From NCBI GenBank assembly GCA_964633355.1, contig CAZWGO010000023.1, positions 1 to 35,067 on the forward strand: a DNA stretch of 35,067 nucleotides. The letters run 5' to 3'. The notes beneath the pieces were generated by a model that had not been told where the DNA came from, ran no database searches, and worked only from the letters and a program-made list of their open reading frames with translations. Within the stretch, counting starts at the first letter, position 1, and every line of letters starts with the position of its first letter. This document shows, piece by piece, positions 15,437-23,030 of this stretch. This DNA comes from Micavibrio_B sp964633355. Lineage in GTDB: Bacteria > Pseudomonadota > Alphaproteobacteria > Micavibrionales > Micavibrionaceae. The translations under genes and the position numbers were made by a program.

Positions 15437-15847
15437 ATGTCAGAAATGTTTTCAACTCTTTCCATCTCAAGCGCCGGTATGAAGGTTCAGAACGAGCGCG
15501 TTCGCGTTATCGCGCAAAACATCGCCAACGCCCAAACATCGCCGACCGCACCGGGTGAGAAGCCTTATACCCGCCAGATCATTACGTTCAAAAACACCAT
15601 GGACCGCGTCGAAGGTGAGAAACTGGTTAAAGTCGGTAAAATCTCTAAAGACGACTCTGATTTTATCCTGAAATATGAACCCGGTCATCCGGCAGCCGAT
15701 GCCGATGGTTATGTCCAGATGCCGAATGTAAATTCTCTGGTTGAAACCATGGATATGCGCGAAGCAAGCCGGACTTACGAAGCGAATCTTGGTATGTATA
15801 CCCAGACCCGCGACATGATGAGCAAAACGATTGATATGCTTCGTTAA
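15437..15847 (+). CDS. flgC: Flagellar proximal rod protein FlgC
   Basis: FlgC is a proximal rod subunit. The 136-residue product has the VIAQNIANAQT rod motif near residue 23 and the FlgC-specific YEPGHPAADADGYVQMPNVN segment (about residues 77-96), then the helical MDMREASRTYEANLGMYTQTRDM. Length is typical. AAGGGAGA lies upstream of the ATG. Confidence 0.96.
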   Translation: MSEMFSTLSISSAGMKVQNERVRVIAQNIANAQTSPTAPGEKPYTRQIITFKNTMDRVEGEKLVKVGKISKDDSDFILKYEPGHPAADADGYVQMPNVNSLVETMDMREASRTYEANLGMYTQTRDMMSKTIDMLR

Positions 15848-15860
15848 TGAATTATATGAT
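15831..15860 (+). promoter_or_regulatory. Possible internal sigma-70-type promoter before fliE
   Basis: TTGATA (15831-15836) and TATGAT (15855-15860) are separated by 18 bases, followed by an overlapping TATAAT. The -35 box lies in the last flgC codons. The strong A/T richness of this 38-base gap supports it, but the call rests on pattern only. Confidence 0.3.
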
Positions 15861-15885
15861 ATAATAACAGGATAAAGAGGTTAAA

Positions 15886-16242
15886 ATGGTCAACATATCG
15901 AACCCATCTTCAGGTAATTTTGGGCAAGCCGCCAGCGCCTATTCGAATACCGCCAAACAGGCAACTGGCAGTGGTGAAACAGATACCACATCTTCATCAG
16001 GTGGCGGTGCGGCAGCAGGCGGCGGCATGTCTTTCGGCAAGATGTTAGAGGGCGCTGTTAAATCCTCGATCGATACCGTGAAATCCGCCGAGCAAGCCTC
16101 GGCTTCTGCCATTACCGGAAAAGCCAATCTGCTCGATGTCACGCAGGCTGTTTCAGCCGCCAAGCTGACGTTGGAAACAACCGTCGCGGTGCGCGATAAT
16201 GTTGTTGAGGCCTATAATAAAATCATGCAGATGCCGATTTAG
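15886..16242 (+). CDS. fliE: Flagellar hook-basal body complex protein FliE
   Basis: FliE joins the MS-ring and export gate to the rod. The 118-residue product has a low-complexity Ser/Gly/Thr-rich N-terminus (residues 1-48). The conserved C-terminal helical domain contains LDVTQAVSAAKLTLETTVAVRDNVVEAYNKIMQMPI, the FliE signature. AGAGG precedes the ATG. It is separated from fliQ by a 161-base repeat-filled gap. Confidence 0.93.
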   Translation: MVNISNPSSGNFGQAASAYSNTAKQATGSGETDTTSSSGGGAAAGGGMSFGKMLEGAVKSSIDTVKSAEQASASAITGKANLLDVTQAVSAAKLTLETTVAVRDNVVEAYNKIMQMPI

Positions 16243-16285
16243 GCAATTTTGTCTTTTGGTCTGCAAATCCTACTTTTCTCCGCAT

Positions 16286-16344
16286 CCGGTACTCGTGTAC
16301 ATTTAAGTACCCTGCGTTCCGGTGCTCGAAAATCAGAATTTTCG
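16286..16344. repeat. Composite palindromic repeat in the fliE-fliQ gap
   Basis: Direct copies CCGGTACTCG (16286-16295) and CCGGTGCTCG (16319-16328) flank a GTAC-containing core, and a perfect hairpin CGAAAAT/ATTTTCG (16327-16344, loop CAGA) follows. The high internal symmetry suggests a small non-autonomous repeat inserted in the operon. The family is not identified. Confidence 0.45.
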
Positions 16345-16367
16345 ACTCAAAATCCTTCAATTGCAGG

Positions 16368-16398
16368 CTGTTCACCGTCCACTGTTCACTGTAAACTG
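16368..16398. repeat. Heptamer tandem array (4 units) before fliQ
   Basis: Successive units CTGTTCA, CCGTCCA, CTGTTCA and CTGTAAA, ending in a partial CTG, have exact 7-bp spacing. The array ends 5 bases before the fliQ start codon, so it occupies the place of the ribosome binding site; no Shine-Dalgarno sequence is seen there. Confidence 0.6.
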
Positions 16399-16403
16399 AT
16401 TCC

Positions 16404-16670
16404 ATGAACGAACAAGAAATCATCGACCTGATGGTCGGCGCTATATGGCTCTCCGTCAAGATCAGCGCGCCGATTATGATTATCGGCCTTGTGGTCGGTG
16501 TGGCGATCGCGCTGGTTCAAGCGCTTACCCAGATCCAGGAAGTTACGCTTGTCTTCGTTCCTAAAATCCTTGCCATTTTCGTTGCGATGATTTTTCTTCT
16601 TCCCGCTTTCACGACCAGCATGATCGAATATATGCATACGCTGGCCGATAAGATTATAGCACTCAAATGA
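16404..16670 (+). CDS. fliQ: Flagellar export gate protein FliQ
   Basis: FliQ is the small two-helix subunit of the FliPQR export gate. The 88-residue product has two transmembrane segments (about residues 15-38 and 50-72) around the conserved ALVQALTQIQEVTLVFVPKI loop. Length is typical. Its stop overlaps the fliR start by 4 bases (ATGA). Confidence 0.96.
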   Translation: MNEQEIIDLMVGAIWLSVKISAPIMIIGLVVGVAIALVQALTQIQEVTLVFVPKILAIFVAMIFLLPAFTTSMIEYMHTLADKIIALK

Positions 16671-17437
16671 CCGATTTGCAGACCTTCCTGACGACGGGGG
16701 TTTTTGCTTTTATGCTCGCCTTTGTGCGCACGGGCACGGTCGTCATGCTCATGCCCGGGATCGGCAATACATTCGTGCCGCCGCAAACGCGGCTTTATTT
16801 CGCTCTTGGTTTTTCTTTCGTGTTGTTTCCGTTGATACAGGCCAAGCTGCCCGTTCCGGTTCCGACCGCAACGGCCATGATCATGCTGATCGTCGTCGAA
16901 TTTGTCATCGGGTTTTTTATCGGCTCGATTGCGCGGATCATGATGGCGGCGCTGGACACGGCGGGTCTGATTATCTCAACACAGGCTTCCCTTTCAAACG
17001 CGCAATTGTTCAACCCGCAATTCGCCACGCAAGGCTCGATCATCGGCTCGTTTTTAACCTTGCTCGGTGTGATGCTGTTATTCGCCACCGATCTCTACCA
17101 TTTGCTGATCCTCGGCGTGGTCAACAGCTATGAATTATTTCCGGTCGGAAAAATGCCCGATATTGGCAGTATGACAAAATTAATAACCGGTGCGATTGCA
17201 GGATCATTCGCCATCGGTATCCAGATTACCGCACCGTTTATCCTGATTATTCTTCTGATGTATATCGGCATGGCGGTGCTTTCCAAGCTCATGCCGCAAG
17301 TGCAGGTCTTTATGATCGCAATGCCGGCGCAGATCATGCTTTGTCTTATCCTATTGGCTGTGATCGGTGCGCCGATGATGCTGATCTGGCTGAGCGAGTA
17401 TGAAAAGGGACTGAATTTATTTTTGGGCGGGGGCTGA
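16667..17437 (+). CDS. fliR: Flagellar export gate protein FliR
   Basis: FliR closes the FliPQR gate spiral in the inner membrane. The 256-residue product has about six hydrophobic segments, with FliR hallmarks such as RTGTVVMLMPGIG near residue 21, FFIGSIARIMMAALDTAG, and the central ISTQASLSNAQLFNPQ loop. It starts inside the fliQ stop and ends 1 base before flhB, indicating tight translational coupling. Confidence 0.95.
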   Translation: MTDLQTFLTTGVFAFMLAFVRTGTVVMLMPGIGNTFVPPQTRLYFALGFSFVLFPLIQAKLPVPVPTATAMIMLIVVEFVIGFFIGSIARIMMAALDTAGLIISTQASLSNAQLFNPQFATQGSIIGSFLTLLGVMLLFATDLYHLLILGVVNSYELFPVGKMPDIGSMTKLITGAIAGSFAIGIQITAPFILIILLMYIGMAVLSKLMPQVQVFMIAMPAQIMLCLILLAVIGAPMMLIWLSEYEKGLNLFLGGG

Positions 17438-17438
17438 G

Positions 17439-18521
17439 ATGTCGGAAGGTGGCGACGAAGATGATGCGTCCAAGACCGAAGACGCAACCCCGAAAAAATT
17501 AGATGAGGCGCGTAAAAAAGGTCAGGTGGCGCAGTCCAAGGAGCTTAATACCTGGATCATGCTGCTCGCCGCGACATTGTTAATTGGTATTTCCAGTGGA
17601 AACCTTTTTACCGATTTCAAAAATTACCTGACGATTTTTATCGAACAACCGCATATGATGGGCTCTGGTCCCGGTGGCATCGGCGCAGTACTGGTCGATA
17701 TATCCTATAAAACAATCGGCTTGATTTCGATTCCTCTTATTATACTTTTTTTTGCGGCGCTGATCGGCCCGTTCTCGCAAGTCGGATTTTTGATTGCGCC
17801 GGAAGTTCTGAAATTCGATTTTAGTAAAGTCTCTCCACTCAAGGGTTTTGGGCGGCTTTTCTCGATGCGGTCGGTCGTGGAATTCGTCAAAGGACTTTTA
17901 AAAATATCGATTATCGGCGTCGTCGGCTTTACCCTGATTTATCCTTATATGAACGGTATCGAGCATACGATGGACCAGTCGGTCATAGTCATGCTGGGTA
18001 ATCTGCATTCAATGACGATGCGCATGCTGATCGGCATGCTGGTGGCGCTTTTGATGATCTCGATTGCGGATGTTCTGTATCAACGCTGGGAATTCGGCAA
18101 GCAAATGCGGATGACCAAGCAGGAGGTCAAGGACGAGTACAAGCAGACAGAGGGCGACCCGCATATCAAAGGCAAGCTGAAACAGCTTCGCTATGAGAAG
18201 GCGCGCCAGCGCATGATGCAGGCCGTCCCCAAAGCCGATGTGATCATCACCAACCCGACCCACTTTGCCGTGGCGCTAAAATATGACACCGAGACCATGG
18301 ATGCGCCGACGGTTGTCGCCAAGGGTGTCGATGAAGTGGCTTTTCGTATCAGGGAGCTGGGGAAAGAGCATAATGTAGAGATCGTCGAAAATCCGCCGCT
18401 GGCACGGTCCCTATATGCCGATGTCGAGCTGGACCAGACCATTCCGCCAGAGCTTTTCAAGGCTGTTGCTGAGGTTATTTCCTATGTTTTGCAAAAACGC
18501 GGGAAATTGCCGAAGCGGTAA
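17439..18521 (+). CDS. flhB: Flagellar export switch protein FlhB
   Basis: FlhB switches export specificity from rod/hook to filament substrates. The 360-residue product begins with the EDATPKKLDEARKKGQVAQSKEL signature, has four transmembrane helices to about residue 210, a charged linker, and the autocleavage loop NPTH at residues 272-275. The C-domain ends with AVAEVISYVLQKRG. All key residues are present, in contrast to the short paralogue at 14539-14958. The last codons and stop overlap a GCGGTAA heptamer unit that begins the repeat array in the gap to cckA. Confidence 0.97.
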   Translation: MSEGGDEDDASKTEDATPKKLDEARKKGQVAQSKELNTWIMLLAATLLIGISSGNLFTDFKNYLTIFIEQPHMMGSGPGGIGAVLVDISYKTIGLISIPLIILFFAALIGPFSQVGFLIAPEVLKFDFSKVSPLKGFGRLFSMRSVVEFVKGLLKISIIGVVGFTLIYPYMNGIEHTMDQSVIVMLGNLHSMTMRMLIGMLVALLMISIADVLYQRWEFGKQMRMTKQEVKDEYKQTEGDPHIKGKLKQLRYEKARQRMMQAVPKADVIITNPTHFAVALKYDTETMDAPTVVAKGVDEVAFRIRELGKEHNVEIVENPPLARSLYADVELDQTIPPELFKAVAEVISYVLQKRGKLPKR

Positions 18522-18581
18522 AAGTAAGCAGTACGCAGTAGGTAGAACGGACTTTACCGCTTACCGCCTACCGTTTACTAT
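18515..18581. repeat. Inverted heptamer arrays between flhB and cckA
   Basis: Left units are GCGGTAA (in the flhB end), AGTAAGC, AGTACGC and AGTAGGT; right units are TTACCGC, TTACCGC, CTACCGT and TTACTAT. The two arrays are roughly complementary, so they can fold into an imperfect hairpin. They end 6 bases before the cckA start and could affect read-through or translation. No clear ribosome binding site is present. Confidence 0.6.
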
Positions 18582-18587
18582 CTTTCC

Positions 18588-21086
18588 ATGACCCTCGACC
18601 ATTCCGAATTTATCCGCCGCCATCACAAGCCCGAGCATACGGCGGGCACCAAAGCCAACCGTGCCGCCAGCGCGTGGAGTATCGCACTTACCGCGACAGC
18701 CTATGTCGGTTTTTGTATCGCGACGATGCGGGCGCTGCAGGTGCACGAAACGGTTCTGTTTGTTTTTATTCTCTTGCTTCTCGGCGCTTTACTGGGGGGC
18801 TATGCGATCCAGCTTGTCATCAAGTTTTTTTCGCCGCAGGAAAAACAGCGTGCTCTGTTAATTGAAATTCTGGAAGCGTCACAAGGCGCGCGCCTTATTA
18901 CCAACGGGTCAAACGAAGTCATTCTCTCGAACGGGCGGTTCGATGCGATGTGCAAAAATCGCGGTGGCACAAGTTACGATACGTTGCTGGCGATTTTTTC
19001 CGATACGGAAGAAAATAAATCTCACTTTAAAGTTCTTGCCGATCAGGCGCATCGCGGATTGACCGATCATGCGGATTTGAAAATTGCGCGTGGCGATCAT
19101 GAATTGTGGATGCGGGTTTTGGCGCAGCCGGTGCCAGGCTGGGCCGGATATATCCATTGGCGTCTCGACGATATTACCGATGAATTTGTGCGTAACCGTT
19201 CCATTAGCGAAGAACGTGAAAAGCTGATCGACTTTACCGATAACGCGCCGGTCGGGTTTTTCTCGGTAGACGAACGCGGGCGTTTTGTCTTCGTCAATGC
19301 GACATTGGTGCGCTGGCTGGGTGCCGACCTAGAAAATATTTTATGGAATGGTGAGTTGCATCATTTCCTGATGGATCCGCCGACCAGTGCCGCGCCATAC
19401 GATATCAAGGAAGAGGGCGGCGCACGGCAGGTGGCTGAAGTTCGCATGAAAGGCCCGGGTGGGCGCGTGTTTCTGGCGACGATCAACCAGACCGTCGTGC
19501 ATGAAACCGATGGCCGCGTCAGAACGCGTGGTATCGTTCACGATCTAACAGCAGAGCGCGCCATGCGTCAGGCCTTGGAGGAGTCCGAAGACCGTTTCCG
19601 CAAATTTTTCAAGGAAGCGCCGCTTGGTATCGCGATTATCAATTCCGAGCTGGTGGTCGAGGAATGCAATATCGTTTTTGCCGATCTACTCAAAAAAACC
19701 TTATCCACTATCGAAGGCCGGTCTTTCTCAGATATCGTCGATAAGGATGACTGGCAGAACGTCATGCTCAATCTTAATTTGCTGCATCAGGAAGAGGAGA
19801 CTTCTGAGCCTCTGGAAATCCGCCTGTGGGCGGAAAGCATGAAGACGATCATCCCTGCGCGTATGTATGCCCGCAAATTTACGGACAGCGACAAGCTCGC
19901 TTTGCACTTTATCGATCTGACCCAGCAAAAAAATCTCGAGAACCAGTTTATCCAGTCGCAGAAAATGCAGGCGGTGGGCCAGCTCGCGGGCGGTATCGCG
20001 CATGACTTTAATAACTTGCTGACCGCGATGATCGGTTTTTGTGACCTGTTGTTATTGCGTCATAAGCCGGGCGACCCATCTTTTTCGGATATTCAGCAGA
20101 TCAAGCAAAACTCAAACCGCGCGACAAATCTGGTGCGCCAGCTTCTAGCCTTCTCGCGCCAGCAAACATTGCGCCCCAAAGTTTGGGATATGACCGATAT
20201 TCTGACAGAGCTTGCGCACCTCATGCGCCGCTTGATCGGCGCTAATATCGAATTAAAAATAGTCCATGGCGAAGATCTCGGCTACGTCAAGGTCGATAGC
20301 GGTCAGATGGAGCAGGTGCTGGTCAATATGGCGGTGAATGCAAGGGATGCTATGCCCGAAGGCGGTACCCTGACCATCACGACAAGCCATTTTACGAATA
20401 CGGATTCTCTGACACTCGGCGCGGATATCATGCCACCGGGGCATTGGGTCAAAATCGAAGTGACGGATACGGGCACCGGTATTCCGCCCGAGATTATGCA
20501 GCGCATTTTTGAGCCGTTCTTTACGACAAAAGACGTCGGGCAGGGAACGGGGCTTGGGCTTGCGACCGTTTTCGGGATCGTGCGTCAGACAGGCGGTTAC
20601 CTGACAGTTCACTCGGAAGTCGGTGCAGGTACGAAATTCAGTATTTACCTGCCGCGTCTCAATGAAATGGAACAGGATCTGGAAGCAAAGCCTGTTTTGG
20701 AAGAAATGGTCGGCGATCTGACTGGCACGGCGCGCATCTTGCTTGTCGAAGACGAAGATGCTGTGCGGACATTCTCAACGCGGGCGCTGACGAATAAGGG
20801 GTATGAAGTTGAAACCGCGGAAAGCGGCGAAGCGGGATGGACCAAGTTTAAGGAATTGAAAAAACCGATCGATCTGCTTATCACCGATGTTATCATGCCG
20901 GGCATGGACGGGCCTACATTGGCCAAACAAATCCGCACGGAAATGCCAACTCTCAAAATTATATTCGTCTCCGGCTATACGGAAGAAAAACTCAAAGACC
21001 AGATGGGCGAGGGTATCCATTTCCTACCCAAGCCGTTCTCGCTCAAGCAGCTTGCGGCAAAGGTCAAAGAAGTGCTGGATGAGTAG
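18588..21086 (+). CDS. cckA: Cell-cycle hybrid sensor histidine kinase CckA
   Basis: CckA phosphorylates ChpT, which feeds CtrA and CpdR, the master cell-cycle and motility regulators of alphaproteobacteria. The 832-residue product has two transmembrane helices (about 30-50 and 56-78), PAS-like modules (about 90-200, 215-325 and 335-455), and a HisKA domain with phospho-accepting H472 (GGIAHDFNNLLTAMIGF). The HATPase domain (about 575-695) carries N-box NMAVNARDAMPEGG and a TGTGIPPEI G1 box. A receiver domain (about 713-830) has D767. It follows flhB after 66 bases, a common alphaproteobacterial arrangement. CtrA control of flagellar genes makes the linkage sensible. Confidence 0.94.
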   Translation: MTLDHSEFIRRHHKPEHTAGTKANRAASAWSIALTATAYVGFCIATMRALQVHETVLFVFILLLLGALLGGYAIQLVIKFFSPQEKQRALLIEILEASQGARLITNGSNEVILSNGRFDAMCKNRGGTSYDTLLAIFSDTEENKSHFKVLADQAHRGLTDHADLKIARGDHELWMRVLAQPVPGWAGYIHWRLDDITDEFVRNRSISEEREKLIDFTDNAPVGFFSVDERGRFVFVNATLVRWLGADLENILWNGELHHFLMDPPTSAAPYDIKEEGGARQVAEVRMKGPGGRVFLATINQTVVHETDGRVRTRGIVHDLTAERAMRQALEESEDRFRKFFKEAPLGIAIINSELVVEECNIVFADLLKKTLSTIEGRSFSDIVDKDDWQNVMLNLNLLHQEEETSEPLEIRLWAESMKTIIPARMYARKFTDSDKLALHFIDLTQQKNLENQFIQSQKMQAVGQLAGGIAHDFNNLLTAMIGFCDLLLLRHKPGDPSFSDIQQIKQNSNRATNLVRQLLAFSRQQTLRPKVWDMTDILTELAHLMRRLIGANIELKIVHGEDLGYVKVDSGQMEQVLVNMAVNARDAMPEGGTLTITTSHFTNTDSLTLGADIMPPGHWVKIEVTDTGTGIPPEIMQRIFEPFFTTKDVGQGTGLGLATVFGIVRQTGGYLTVHSEVGAGTKFSIYLPRLNEMEQDLEAKPVLEEMVGDLTGTARILLVEDEDAVRTFSTRALTNKGYEVETAESGEAGWTKFKELKKPIDLLITDVIMPGMDGPTLAKQIRTEMPTLKIIFVSGYTEEKLKDQMGEGIHFLPKPFSLKQLAAKVKEVLDE

Positions 21087-21087
21087 G
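21069..21087. repeat. Direct repeat, left copy (cckA 3' end)
   Basis: GAAGTGCTGGATGAGTAGG covers the last cckA codons (EVLDE) and stop. The right copy at 23007-23025 matches 18 of 19 bases. The two frame the acyltransferase gene. Confidence 0.85.
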
Positions 21088-21092
21088 GATAA

Positions 21093-22316
21093 TTACTTCA
21101 GCCCACCTTGATCTTGCATAGACTGAAGAACTTCGTAAGCCCCTTCATAGGTAAGGTGGCCGTAATCGAATTGCATTGGAGTTCCTGATTTTGTCAGTAC
21201 TTTGCATTCTCCAGAGTCGCAAAGCGAGTTTAAAACAGAGAAATAATTAGCTCCTGTATTCGCCGTAGCAGCTTTTAAAGCTGCGTCGGCTTCGCCAATT
21301 TCTTTTTCCTTTGAGAAATCTGCAAATGAAATATTTTTTCCTGTCACATCAAAAAATAATAAACGCGGCAAGGGTGCTTTATATTCAATAATAGGTCCTG
21401 AAACTATAATTTGGTTTGTAAATTTTCGTAAATAAACCAGCGTATCTGTAACTGCGCGAGCATCTTCTTTTCTCCAGCGCGCAGAGAGTAGGATTCCGTC
21501 AAGTTTATTTGCGGGAATAAAGTCATTGAACATGAAATCCATTAATAATGTACACCGATTTTCCCCCTTTGCATCTATAACCGGCTTACAGCCGGAAGCA
21601 TTAGCCTGAAGAATATTCACATCAGTTTCTATATCGCGAAGTGCATCGTAAAAATGTGCGGCATGGCTGTCGCCGATTAAAAGATAATTCTTTTTATCGG
21701 GTCGTAAATTCAGGCATGTTTTATGGTCAAAATCATTGGCTGATTTATTGCCTGAAGTCAAAAAACAAACGCCTTGGCGGTTATGCCCTTGGTGGCCGTA
21801 ATCGAGATAAGATGCAATTTTTTGGGCAGGTTTTGGATAGTGATTTATAAGATTGGTTTTATATAGATAATACCCGGATAATAAGGCAATCATGGTCGCG
21901 ATTGCAGCATAGGCAAAAATTTTATTGTTGAGCGGTATTTTGCGCGCAGGTTTTTCTATCAATAGATAGCTTAAATATCCAAATAAAATTGACAAAGCAA
22001 ATAAAGTGATTTGACTTGATGGAGAATAATCTCCTGGAAAACGGTAATGATAAATTGCAATTAAAGGCCAATGCCAAAGATATAGTGAGTAGGAAATATT
22101 GCCGAAAAAAAGAAATGGCTTGATAGATAAGAGTCTGGCTAGCTTGGAACCGTCAAATTGTCCTGCATATATTATCATAGCAGTGCCAAGTGTAGGTATG
22201 ATGGCTAATAGCCCCGGAAAAGCCGATCGGCCTGAAAGAGCATATACGCTATAGGCGAGAAGCGCTAATCCAGCAGCTATAATCAAATCTGGCTGTATCT
22301 GCCTTTTGCATATCAT
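21093..22316 (-). CDS. Acyltransferase, C-terminal fragment with SGNH domain (frame split)
   Basis: This is the downstream part of a split OafA/YrhL-type membrane acyltransferase fused to an SGNH domain, used in such enzymes to O-acylate surface polysaccharides or peptidoglycan. From ATG 22316 it holds the remaining transmembrane helices, including the family motif SYSLYLWHWPL (about residues 75-85). It also holds a periplasmic SGNH domain with GDSH at 215-218 and the catalytic-type D384/H387 pair (DYGH). It is in a different frame from the N-terminal part because of the C tract just upstream. It is visibly more A/T-rich than the flagellar genes, which suggests transfer. Confidence 0.8.
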   Translation of the reverse strand: MICKRQIQPDLIIAAGLALLAYSVYALSGRSAFPGLLAIIPTLGTAMIIYAGQFDGSKLARLLSIKPFLFFGNISYSLYLWHWPLIAIYHYRFPGDYSPSSQITLFALSILFGYLSYLLIEKPARKIPLNNKIFAYAAIATMIALLSGYYLYKTNLINHYPKPAQKIASYLDYGHQGHNRQGVCFLTSGNKSANDFDHKTCLNLRPDKKNYLLIGDSHAAHFYDALRDIETDVNILQANASGCKPVIDAKGENRCTLLMDFMFNDFIPANKLDGILLSARWRKEDARAVTDTLVYLRKFTNQIIVSGPIIEYKAPLPRLLFFDVTGKNISFADFSKEKEIGEADAALKAATANTGANYFSVLNSLCDSGECKVLTKSGTPMQFDYGHLTYEGAYEVLQSMQDQGGLK

Positions 22317-22951
22317 GGGGGGGGGGTAAAGGCCACTAATCCTCCAAGCATAAATTGCCAAAATCTTGTCGGAGATAAGAAAAAAGAAGCGGTGCGGTAT
22401 TCGTCTAAAAGTAACTCGGAAGCTAAAAATGATATACAGGCAATTACACAAAGTAGGGGGACGAATAATTTTCTAAATTTGCAGAAGATCAAAAGCATTA
22501 GCAAGGGCAGGAAAATATAGAATTGCTCTTCAACGGAGAGCGACCAAGTGTGTAGAAGAGGGCTATTTTCCAGTTCTGAATTGAAGTAATCGCTTTGTTG
22601 CAGGAAAAATATATTCGATACATAAAGAATAGTACTTATAAGGCTGGGGCCATATTGCTGTATGTCTGCTGGTAGATAGATTTTGTAGACAGCAATGGAT
22701 GCAATCAAAAGTGTTACAATTAATGCAGGATATAATCTTCGTATTCGTTTCAGATAGAATGTTCTTAACGAGAAAGTTCCTTTTTCCAAATCACGAAATA
22801 TGTGCTGGGTAATTAAGAAGCCTGAAATTACAAAAAACATATCGACGCCCACAAAGCCGCCGCTTAGTTTAAGCGGATTAATGTGAAAAATTAATACGGC
22901 TAAAATTGCGAGCGCTCGTAAGCCTTGAATATCTTTTCTAAATTCTGTCAT
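22313..22951 (-). CDS. Acyltransferase, N-terminal fragment (frame split at C tract)
   Basis: The 212-residue frame begins with the acyltransferase-3 signature FRKDIQGLRALAILAVLIFHI (split here as residues 4-24), then FFVISGFLI near residue 39, and SLSVEEQFYIFLPLL near 137. It ends at a TGA created by the C tract. With one extra C (11 instead of 10) the frame continues into the C-terminal part and gives a single protein of 619 residues, the normal size for acyltransferase-SGNH fusions. It is therefore phase-variable, a recent pseudogene, or a homopolymer sequencing error. It has its own start 63 bases or so from the right direct repeat. Confidence 0.8.
   Translation of the reverse strand: MTEFRKDIQGLRALAILAVLIFHINPLKLSGGFVGVDMFFVISGFLITQHIFRDLEKGTFSLRTFYLKRIRRLYPALIVTLLIASIAVYKIYLPADIQQYGPSLISTILYVSNIFFLQQSDYFNSELENSPLLHTWSLSVEEQFYIFLPLLMLLIFCKFRKLFVPLLCVIACISFLASELLLDEYRTASFFLSPTRFWQFMLGGLVAFTPPP
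22317..22326. repeat. Homopolymer tract (10 G on plus strand, 10 C in the gene)
   Basis: The tract lies in the acyltransferase reading frame. Tract lengths of 8 or 11 keep the two halves in one frame; 10 does not. Such tracts are classic slipped-strand contingency sites, and are also error-prone in sequencing. Confidence 0.9.
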
Positions 22952-23006
22952 TGATTATGCCATTTGAATAATAGCTTATTGTATTAGCAGCTCTCGAATG
23001 GCAAGG

Positions 23007-23025
23007 GAAGTGCTGGATGAATAGG
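23007..23025. repeat. Direct repeat, right copy (cckA 3' end remnant)
   Basis: GAAGTGCTGGATGAATAGG repeats the end of cckA with a single G-to-A change that keeps the Glu codon, so it still reads EVLDE-stop. It lies 6 bases before the stop of the next minus-strand gene. Confidence 0.85.
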
Positions 23026-23030
23026 CGATT

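Noticed and set aside
18515..18581. CRISPR-like array between flhB and cckA
   Set aside because: The units are 7 bp with no spacers; this is a heptamer tandem repeat, and no cas genes are present.
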